The notes below the pieces were generated by a model. It ran no database searches. It saw only the letters and a program-made list of their open reading frames with translations, and was not told the DNA's origin. From contig JAEUKH010000036.1 in assembly GCA_016792845.1 (NCBI GenBank), positions 1-36,718 on the forward strand: a stretch of 36,718 nt of DNA. Direction: 5' to 3'. The position numbers were made by a program, and so were the translations under genes. Origin of the DNA: Myxococcales bacterium. Its GTDB lineage: Bacteria > Myxococcota_A > Polyangia > Polyangiales > Ga0077539. This document shows, in pieces, positions 8,062-13,512 of this stretch. Positions within the stretch are counted from its first letter, which is position 1, and each line of letters opens with the position of its first letter.

Positions 8062-9203
8062 CGCCACGGCGCGTTCCCGCGGGTGGGCGCGGGGTCGCCC
8101 ATGGCGGCGCGGAGCGAGGCCATCTTGTCGCGCAAGGGGCCGATGAAGTCGAAGCTGACGGTGCGGGTCTGGCCCTTCATCGCGCGGGTCGCGTGCCATT
8201 TCGAGAGGGCCAGGCGGGCGGCGGTGGCGACGAACTCCATGCGCAGCGCGCCGTGCCGCGCGAAGCGGGCCCGGAGCTGGCCGAAGGCCGAGGTCACCAG
8301 GGCGAGCTCCTGGGGGGTCATGGCGCCCATCATCACCTCGTCGACGAGGTTCTCTCGGATGATGCGACCGCGGCGGCGTACGAGCACCAGCACCATCACG
8401 AAGAACGCGACGACGAAGAGGAACCACAGCGGCAAGAGGAGCAGCACCAGGGGCACGCGCAAGATGCCCGAGAGGACGGCGGCGCCGTTCCAGATGGCGT
8501 GGAGGACGACGGCGGCGAGGTAGCCTGCGAGGGGCGCGATGAAGCGCACCGTCGGGCGTGTGGTCTCGCGGGCGATGCCGAACCCGATGCCCGTCATCGA
8601 GGTGAACAGCGGGTGCGCCCAAGGGCTCACGACGCCGCGCAAGAAGAAGGTCGCGGCGAGCATGTCGTGGCTCTGAATCTGAGCCTTCGAGTAGTACACC
8701 ACGTTCTCGACGGCGGCGAAGCCGAGGGCCGTAAAGGTCGCGTAGATGATGCCGTCGACCACGCCGTCGAACTCGCGGCGCCACACGCGGAACATCATGT
8801 AGAGCCCGAGGCCCTTGAAGAACTCCTCGCAGACCGGCGCGCTCACGGTGGCCCCCAACGCCTCGCCGAACACCGACGAGAACACGGTGTTGACCGTCGC
8901 CGAGAAGCCGCACGCGCCCACCGCGCCCCAGACGAACACCAACATCAGCGCCCACCAGGGCTCGGGGTCGTAGCGATCGAGCAGCCGCGGCACGGTCATG
9001 TAGACCAGCACCGCGGGGAAGGCCAACAGCGCCCCCGTGCCCATCGCCCCGTAGCGCGCCCAAGGGTCGCTCTGGGCCAAAGGCGGCAAGAGAAAAATGG
9101 CCTGGAGCAAGGCCGCGCCCAAGAGCGACGCGAGCACAAAGAACACCACACCCCGGTTGCGGGTGCGGCGCTCTTCGACCGACAAAGGCAGCGCAGAGCT
9201 CAT
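8058..9203 (-). CDS. PrsW-family intramembrane metalloprotease
   Basis: A 381-aa polytopic membrane protein. The PrsW signature is present in order: CEEFFKGL (Glu126, Glu127, Lys130), then FTALGFAAVENVVYY, then SPWAHPLFTSMTG and a late VVLHAIWNG. About eight hydrophobic helices lie between residues 18 and 275, followed by a roughly 100-residue soluble tail. PrsW proteins cleave membrane-bound anti-sigma factors or transporters; the substrate here is unknown. I start at the ATG at 9203; GTG/ATG-type starts up to 9230 are possible. CATAAG about 13 nt upstream may be a -10 box. It is coupled to menC by a 4-nt overlap. Confidence 0.82.
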   Translation of the reverse strand: MSSALPLSVEERRTRNRGVVFFVLASLLGAALLQAIFLLPPLAQSDPWARYGAMGTGALLAFPAVLVYMTVPRLLDRYDPEPWWALMLVFVWGAVGACGFSATVNTVFSSVFGEALGATVSAPVCEEFFKGLGLYMMFRVWRREFDGVVDGIIYATFTALGFAAVENVVYYSKAQIQSHDMLAATFFLRGVVSPWAHPLFTSMTGIGFGIARETTRPTVRFIAPLAGYLAAVVLHAIWNGAAVLSGILRVPLVLLLLPLWFLFVVAFFVMVLVLVRRRGRIIRENLVDEVMMGAMTPQELALVTSAFGQLRARFARHGALRMEFVATAARLALSKWHATRAMKGQTRTVSFDFIGPLRDKMASLRAAMGDPAPTRGNAPWR

Positions 9204-9228
9204 CGACGTGGGTGCCCTCTTATGGCCC

Positions 9229-9269
9229 AAAACACAGCGCGCCGACAGCCCCGTAGGCCGCCGGCGCGC
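9229..9269 (-). terminator. Hairpin with T-rich tail after the minus-strand lipoprotein
   Basis: On the minus strand, GCGCGCCG and CGGCGCGC are perfect 8-bp arms separated by 17 nt, followed by TGTGTTTT. This lies just after the stop of the lipoprotein gene and before the PrsW gene. It may therefore separate their transcripts. Confidence 0.5.
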
Positions 9270-9288
9270 CGCAACCCGACAGCCGCGA

Positions 9289-9933
9289 TCAGGGGCTGCC
9301 GAACACCTGGACGCCCACCTCGCCGCGACCCGAGAACATCACGATCTCAAGCTGCGCGGGCTGGTTGCCCATGCCCGCCGGGATGCAAAGCTGACGGTCG
9401 AGACCGATCACCGGGTAGTTGTCAGGGGCGCGGTCTTGGTCGATCACGCGGCCGCTCATGTCGCGGAGGTACAGGTCGAGGTCGCGCACCCCGGCCCCGC
9501 CCACGCCGATGATGCGGTAGCAGTGACCCGCCACCACCGTCGCGGCCACCGTGCGGCGCTCGCGCTCGTTCATCAAGCCGCGCACGAGGTCGGTCACCGC
9601 CACGAAGCCGTTGGCAAACTGCCGGGCGCGGGTCGTCATGTTGGCGCTCACCCAGTCGGCGCCGTTGTAGCCCGTGGCCGTCCACGTAGGCGAGACCATC
9701 GAACCGGCGCCACCGTTGCCTGTTGCCATCGCCGTACCCTGCACCACCGCGGGGCCCGTGGGCTGCGGCGGCGGCGGGGGCGGCGCGCTCTGCACCACCG
9801 GCTGCGGCGGGGGCGGCGGCGGCGCCTGGGTCGTCGGCTGCGGCTGCGATTGCACACACCCCGAAAGCAGCTGCGCCATCACCGGCACCATCGCCATCGC
9901 CAAAAGCCCACTCGTCACAATACGCTTGTTCAT
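9289..9933 (-). CDS. Proline-rich lipoprotein, unknown function
   Basis: A 214-aa lipoprotein. The signal peptide ends in LSGC (Cys26), followed by a Gln/Pro/Val-rich linker with two PPPPPP runs (residues about 30-60), a Gly/Ala spacer, then a globular domain of about 120 aa. That domain contains HCYRIIGVGGAGVRDLDLYLRD and DNYPVIGLDRQLCIPAG, a beta-sandwich-like pattern seen in small secreted C-terminal domains. The two cysteines in the domain could pair. I start at the ATG that begins the signal peptide; GAGGAG is about 11 nt upstream. The next genes on this strand are the PrsW-like protease and menC, but a terminator-like hairpin lies between. Confidence 0.8.
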   Translation of the reverse strand: MNKRIVTSGLLAMAMVPVMAQLLSGCVQSQPQPTTQAPPPPPPQPVVQSAPPPPPPQPTGPAVVQGTAMATGNGGAGSMVSPTWTATGYNGADWVSANMTTRARQFANGFVAVTDLVRGLMNERERRTVAATVVAGHCYRIIGVGGAGVRDLDLYLRDMSGRVIDQDRAPDNYPVIGLDRQLCIPAGMGNQPAQLEIVMFSGRGEVGVQVFGSP

Positions 9934-10133
9934 CGCCACTTGATCTCCTCGGGAGGTCGGTCGTGCGCCCCATCGTTCGCACGCGCCGCGGATCAAACAC
10001 CCGACAGGCGCGCCGTGTCAAAGCCTTCGCAGGCCCTCACACCACACAAACCCCGCCTTCGGCACCGCGGCCCCACTCGTACGCGCCAGCGCCCCAGCAG
10101 CTTACACCCAATGCCCCAAATGCCCACACGCCG

Positions 10134-10224
10134 CGCGCTGGTCACGGTAAGGGTTGAGTCGAGGTGGTGAAAGCTGACCGCCCTCTCAAACGCGTGGTGA
10201 GTTTCGCTCTGACTTTACCGTGAC
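10134..10224. repeat. Copy A of 84-bp imperfect-palindrome direct repeat
   Basis: The core from 10141 to 10224 begins GTCACGGTAAGG and ends CTTTACCGTGAC, so its ends are inverted repeats (10 bp perfect). It is preceded by CGCGCTG, also shared with copy B. It matches copy B (12090-12173) at 77 of 84 positions in the same orientation. An internal TGAG/CTC pairing continues the arm after a small loop. It has no coding frame of its own. Together with copy B it brackets the accessory genes at 10225-12089. Confidence 0.9.
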
Positions 10225-10392
10225 CTCGCGGCAGAGGCGAAGGTGGAGCTTCTGCCGAACGGCGTCAGCACCGACGGTGAGCGACGCGTGGCGCAGTCCG
10301 TCGGCGCCGTGCGGGAGGTTGAGGTCGCCGGTCAGGGGATCGATGGCGAGGTCGCGCACACCCGGAACGTGCGTGCGGTGGAGTGCAACGGG
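10186..10392 (-). pseudogene. Remnant of phage baseplate gp25/W-like gene, truncated at repeat A
   Basis: On the minus strand an open frame after a TAG at 10393 contains GVRDLAIDPLTGDLNLP and then VGADAVRQKLHLRLCRE. The order (D-x-A/x-DP-TGDL, then G-x-AV-Q-x-L-x-x-RL) is that of gp25/GpW-type baseplate wedge proteins in phage and contractile-tail clusters. The expected continuation, the GEW region after the RL helix, is missing. The frame enters repeat A directly after CRE and stops within it. There are only about 45 recognisable codons, so this is a fragment rather than a working gene. The family call is by eye and moderately sure. Confidence 0.45.
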
Positions 10393-10620
10393 CTACCTGG
10401 AGGTGGGCGGGGTTTGGGGGGCGGACGCCGCGATGGCCGCGCCGCACGTCGCTCACCTGGACCCGGGCGGACCCAGGGCGCGAGTCGATCGGCAACATCG
10501 CCGGCCGCGCCCGGGGCGCGGGGGGCACGTCGGGCGCGTCGGGCGGGCCAAGTGGAGGGCCATGGGAGGGGTGGATGGACGGGGAAGCAGCGGGGCTGCG
10601 TCGACGGATTCGTGGCGCTC

Positions 10621-10639
10621 ATTGACGTGAAATGTCAAT
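10621..10639. promoter_or_regulatory. Inverted repeat ATTGAC-N7-GTCAAT, candidate operator
   Basis: Two 6-bp arms are exact reverse complements separated by GTGAAAT. The site lies about 70 bp upstream of the two-gene cassette and is A/T-rich against a GC-rich background. The TTGAC/GTCAA half-site also appears, with a 3-bp spacer, in the palindrome at 12199 on the other side of the cassette. Confidence 0.45.
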
Positions 10640-10695
10640 CGTCGGCGCGGGTCGACGATGGCGGGAGGGGCGTCGACCGGTCGTGCGGGAACGGG

Positions 10696-10701
10696 TAACT
10701 T
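10696..10701 (+). promoter_or_regulatory. TAACTT -10-like box, 6 nt before the start of the cassette
   Basis: TAACTT (TAnnnT) ends exactly 6 nt before the ATG at 10708. TCGACC, a weak -35 candidate, lies 17 nt upstream. No Shine-Dalgarno is present, so the cassette mRNA may be leaderless. Confidence 0.45.
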
Positions 10702-10707
10702 CTGTGC

Positions 10708-11490
10708 ATGCCCTCGGCCCGGAAGCCCCGATCAAAACCGCCATCTACAACCCCGCAGTTGGAGGTCGCCGTGGTTGGCGCGGGCATCGTGCCAGAAGAC
10801 GTGAATATTCGCGAGTTGGCTGAGATGCTCAGCGCAACGTCCGCGGCGCTTGACGCGCTCGCACAGGAATCTGGGCGCGCCGTCGTGATCCCCAGCCTCA
10901 AGACGATCAAGCGCGGATCGGCCGTGACTGTTTTGTGGTCCGAGGAGCCGACGTGGGCCGAATTGGCTCGGTCCTTCTACGATGCCGTGGAGACCCGCTG
11001 CGTGGGCTTCACCCAACGGGTGCGCGACGCGTTCGCGCGCCTCCACCGATCCGTGAAGGTGGGGTCGATCGCTGTCGCCGCGACCGGCATCCCCCACGCA
11101 CCGAGTCGACCGCGCATCGTCATGGCTGCCCCAGTCGACGAGAAGCGGCGGAGTGCCCTGTACTCGACGACCTACTACGGCTGCGTGGTGGGGGTAAACC
11201 AGCTCTCCAACGGTCGCTTCACTGTGAAGATCGCGCACATGGACGGAGGGCGTGAGGACTTCGAGACCTCGCCAAAGACAGCCGCGGCTGCCGCCAGACT
11301 ATTCGACCACACGGTTCGTGCTGAGGTCGAGATGGGATGGGACGGCAACAAGCGCAGCGGCCTCGTGCTCCGAACCCTGAGCGCATGGTCGGAGCCTGAC
11401 TTCGTCGCGTCGCTGCTGGACGCTCGCCGAGAGCTCGCCGCGCGGGGTGTGACCTTTGACCTCGACGCAGTGCTGAAAGAACTGGACTGA
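10708..11490 (+). CDS. Unknown 260-aa protein coupled to a PIN nuclease
   Basis: I do not recognise this family. Residues 1-16 are basic and Pro/Ser-rich. An N-terminal mixed alpha/beta part follows (LEVAVVGAGI, then IRELAEMLSATSAALDALAQ). LKTIKRGSAVTVLW leads to a helical middle (residues 90-125). A likely beta-barrel C-terminal part has YGCVVGVNQL, RFTVKIAHMDGGREDF and VRAEVEMGW, ending in a helix (SLLDARRELAARG). Its stop and the next ATG share one base (TGATG), so the two proteins are translationally coupled and probably partners. By position it could be the antitoxin or regulator of the PIN protein, but it is far larger than usual VapB-type antitoxins. Seventeen of its first 55 codons end in A or T, more than its neighbours, suggesting transfer. 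Confidence 0.75.
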   Translation: MPSARKPRSKPPSTTPQLEVAVVGAGIVPEDVNIRELAEMLSATSAALDALAQESGRAVVIPSLKTIKRGSAVTVLWSEEPTWAELARSFYDAVETRCVGFTQRVRDAFARLHRSVKVGSIAVAATGIPHAPSRPRIVMAAPVDEKRRSALYSTTYYGCVVGVNQLSNGRFTVKIAHMDGGREDFETSPKTAAAAARLFDHTVRAEVEMGWDGNKRSGLVLRTLSAWSEPDFVASLLDARRELAARGVTFDLDAVLKELD

Positions 11491-12068
11491 TGAGCGGCAA
11501 GCTTGTGGTGGTCGACACCAGCGTGGTGATCCTGATGGTGGCGCCTGTCCCGGCAGGCAACGAGGATCGGCGCCGTCGACAGTTGCGCGCGGAGACAACG
11601 CTGGGCGACATGCGCCGAGACGGGGTGTCCTTCGTCGTCCCAGCGCCTGTCATCACGGAGCTGGCAATCTTCAGCGACGGTGTCGGGGACCGAGCTGGAG
11701 AGATCATCGCGGAGGTGATCTTCGCGCGCTTCGGAGGAATGCGTGTCGAGGCGTTTGACCTCCACGCGGCGGAGACGGCGGGCAAGATGCTCCGTGCCAC
11801 CTTTAAGCAAATCCGGCAGCAGTCGGATGCGCCACCGCGAGACTCGGTCAAGGTCGACGCGATGATCGCGGCGCTGGCGCATGAGCTCGATGCAGCGCAC
11901 ATCTTGACCGCCAATCCTCGTGACTTTCGCAAGCACCTCGACGCGGTCAAGAGCCCTGTAAACGTCCTGAACACCAACGACCCGCCCATGGGTCAGTTGC
12001 GGCTCCTCGTCGATCAGAAGGTCCCGCAGGCGACCGAGAGCGCCCCCAAGCAGCCCAAGTCAGAATAG
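11490..12068 (+). CDS. PIN-domain ribonuclease, VapC-like
   Basis: A 192-aa PIN-fold protein. The acidic tetrad is visible: Asp9 in LVVVDTSVV, Glu57 in APVITELAI, Asp123 in VKVDAMIAALA, and Asn142/Asp145 in HILTANPRDF, where many family members have TNDxDF. PIN proteins cut RNA with Mg2+ at this site, and in toxin-antitoxin pairs they act as toxins. At 192 aa it is longer than typical VapC (about 130 aa): there is an insertion after residue 20 (charged, RRRRQLR) and a C-terminal tail of about 30 residues. It follows the 260-aa gene with a one-base overlap and ends 14 bp before repeat B. A partner or toxin role is inference. Confidence 0.85.
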   Translation: MSGKLVVVDTSVVILMVAPVPAGNEDRRRRQLRAETTLGDMRRDGVSFVVPAPVITELAIFSDGVGDRAGEIIAEVIFARFGGMRVEAFDLHAAETAGKMLRATFKQIRQQSDAPPRDSVKVDAMIAALAHELDAAHILTANPRDFRKHLDAVKSPVNVLNTNDPPMGQLRLLVDQKVPQATESAPKQPKSE

Positions 12069-12082
12069 TCCCCCTGCCCTCC

Positions 12083-12173
12083 CGCGCTGGTCACGGTAAG
12101 GGTTGAGTCGAGGTGGAGAAAGCTGACCACCCTCTCAGACGGGTGGTGAAGTTCGCTCAGACTTTACCGTGAC
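12083..12173. repeat. Copy B of 84-bp imperfect-palindrome direct repeat
   Basis: The core from 12090 to 12173 is in the same orientation as copy A and differs at 7 of 84 positions. Outer arms are GTCACGGTAA/TTACCGTGAC, then TGAG/CTCA after a short internal loop. In this copy the centre forms a perfect 7-bp stem, ACCACCC/GGGTGGT, around TCTCAGAC; in copy A that stem is imperfect. It lies directly after the PIN gene stop and may also serve as its transcript end. Confidence 0.9.
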
Positions 12174-12198
12174 GCGCGCTCGCTCCGCCGCCTCGTAC

Positions 12199-12217
12199 AT
12201 GTTGACACTGTCAACAT
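12199..12217. repeat. 19-bp palindrome right of the cassette
   Basis: ATGTTGACACTGTCAACAT has exact 9-bp inverted arms around a central C (or an 8-bp stem with loop ACT). It is intergenic, 114 bp before the propeller gene. It differs from the palindrome at 34953 only by G/C swaps at one position in each arm. Confidence 0.75.
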
Positions 12218-12330
12218 TGCCCAGAATCGGCACACCCGGCGCTTCGGGCTGCGAAGCCGAGCGGGGTCAGGCGTACCTTCGCGCCGCCTCTGAGGGCGCG
12301 GTGCCCGACAGAGTGCCGAGAGGCTGCACA

Positions 12331-13062
12331 ATGGCGAGCAAGGCAGGTTGGGCGAAGATCGGGCAGTCGGGCGCTTGGGCCAACACCGTCGCGGGGGTCA
12401 GCCTGAACGGCCGACTCTACACCGTCGAGGGCGACGGCAAGCTCTACGCCACAGACGCCCGCACGGGGGCCTGGGAGCGGCGCGGCGAAGACTACAGCAC
12501 CCAGCACATCGTCACCGACGATGGGTCGCTCTACGTGATCGAGGCGAGCGGGTCGCTCTTCGCCGTCGACCCTGATTCGGGCGACTGGTCGGCGCTCGGC
12601 GAGGCGGGAGCCTGGGCGGGCACCACCGCCGCGGTGGCCCTCGACGGCACGCTGTACTCGGTGAGCGAGGGGCGCCTCTACGCCACCGATCTCGAAGACG
12701 GCAGTTGGGAGGAGGTCGGCGACGGCGACGACTGGGACACCGCCCACCTCTTCACCGACGGCGACGCACTCTTCGCCATCGAGGGCGACGGCTCGCTCTA
12801 CCGCGTCGACCCGGACTCGGGCGAGTACGAGCGCCTCGGCGACGAGGGCGGCTGGGCCGACACCCGCACCGGGGCCGTGCTGGGCGAGCACCTCTACACC
12901 GTCGAAGCGAGCGGCGTGCTCTACAAGACCGACCTCGCGGCGGGCACCTGGGAGGTTTACGGCGAGGCCGAAGATTTTGGCAACACGCAGCTCTTGATGT
13001 CGAGCGGGCGCGCGGTCTACGCGATCGAGACCAACGGCGATCTCTACAAGCTCGACCTCTGA
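12331..13062 (+). CDS. Cytoplasmic six-bladed beta-propeller protein
   Basis: A 243-aa protein made of six units of about 40 residues, each with a G-x-WA or W-x-x-x-G opening, then T-x-x-x-V-x-LDGxLY, V-x-x-xGxLYATD and a DSGxW end. The units begin near residues 6, 47, 85, 124, 164 and 205. This is a WD/kelch/tachylectin-like propeller made of a single domain. There is no signal peptide. The start is the ATG with GAGAGG 7 nt upstream; the open frame extends further back but has no coding character. The outside surface is very acidic (many D/E). It is probably a binding scaffold; the ligand is unknown. Confidence 0.85.
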   Translation: MASKAGWAKIGQSGAWANTVAGVSLNGRLYTVEGDGKLYATDARTGAWERRGEDYSTQHIVTDDGSLYVIEASGSLFAVDPDSGDWSALGEAGAWAGTTAAVALDGTLYSVSEGRLYATDLEDGSWEEVGDGDDWDTAHLFTDGDALFAIEGDGSLYRVDPDSGEYERLGDEGGWADTRTGAVLGEHLYTVEASGVLYKTDLAAGTWEVYGEAEDFGNTQLLMSSGRAVYAIETNGDLYKLDL

Positions 13063-13075
13063 GGCGGGGGGGGCC

Positions 13076-13087
13076 CCCTCGCGAGGG
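13076..13087. terminator. GC-rich palindrome after the propeller gene
   Basis: CCCTCGCGAGGG is a perfect 12-bp palindrome 14 bp after the stop codon, inside a longer GGC/GCC-rich fold. It has no T-tract, so a terminator role is weakly supported. Confidence 0.25.
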
Positions 13088-13160
13088 CCGCCGGGGGTGG
13101 GCGTTTTCGACGCGAAAGAGGCTTCCGCCGGGGCTTGCGGGTGGGGTAGGCATTGGGGCC

Positions 13161-13475
13161 ATGCCGATCAGCAAACGCGACCTCGTTGATGACCTCATTG
13201 CGGCCAACCCGCAGCTCACCCGTAAGGCCGCCGCGCGCTTCGTCGACGACCTCTTGTCGACCATCTCGGCGGGCCTCAAGCGCGGCGAGACCGTGCGCTT
13301 CGCCGGCTTCGGGAGCTTCGTCGTGAAGGCCCGCCCGGCGCGCACCGCGCGGGTGCCCGGCACCGCCAAGACCGTCGATGTGGCGGCGTCGAGCACCGTG
13401 CGCTTTCGCCCTGCGAAGAAGCTCCGCGACACCGTGACCGCCGGGGCGAAGAAGAAGAAGCCCGCGAAGGGCTGA
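13161..13475 (+). CDS. HU/IHF-family DNA-binding protein
   Basis: A 104-aa histone-like nucleoid protein. SKRDLVDDLIAANPQLTRKAAARFVDDLL is the dimer helix pair. GETVRFAGFGSFVVKARPAR is the family signature, with the DNA-bending arm TARVPGTAKTVDV and its Pro. VRFRPAKKLRDTV closes the fold. A Lys-rich tail (KKKKPAKG) extends it by about 10 residues beyond typical HU, as in several high-GC bacteria. It bends and compacts DNA; whether it is the main HU is unknown. The gene stands alone between the propeller and lipoprotein genes. Confidence 0.93.
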   Translation: MPISKRDLVDDLIAANPQLTRKAAARFVDDLLSTISAGLKRGETVRFAGFGSFVVKARPARTARVPGTAKTVDVAASSTVRFRPAKKLRDTVTAGAKKKKPAKG

Positions 13476-13495
13476 GCGCGCGGGCCGCGAGGTCG

Positions 13496-13501
13496 TATAT
13501 A
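13496..13501 (+). promoter_or_regulatory. TATATA -10-like box, 8-11 nt before lipoprotein start
   Basis: TATATA is a clear island of A/T. It ends 8 nt before the GTG at 13510 and 11 nt before the ATG at 13513. No Shine-Dalgarno lies between, so a leaderless or near-leaderless mRNA is likely. Confidence 0.5.
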
Positions 13502-13512
13502 CGCGCCCCGTG

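Larger units (their letters stand above)
10393..10707. other. Gene-free stretch upstream of the PIN cassette
   Basis: No frame here looks real: the open frames overlap each other and have no family motifs. The stretch holds an inverted repeat at 10621 and a TAACTT box just before the next start. The length, the adjacent phage remnant and the flanking repeat suggest degraded imported DNA. Confidence 0.5.

Noticed and set aside
10220..10700. Plus-strand open frames upstream of the cassette
   Set aside because: They overlap in several frames and both strands, have no ribosome site or family motif, and cover the phage fragment read on the other strand.
10141..12173. Integron attC sites
   Set aside because: Length, hairpin form, orientation and place after the PIN gene fit attC, and an internal GTTGAGT fits GTTRRRY. 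But neither end has RYYYAAC/GTTRRRY at the expected places and no integrase gene is in the window.
10141..12173. Composite transposon
   Set aside because: The repeats do not encode a transposase, no transposase lies between them and no target duplication is visible at the outer edges.
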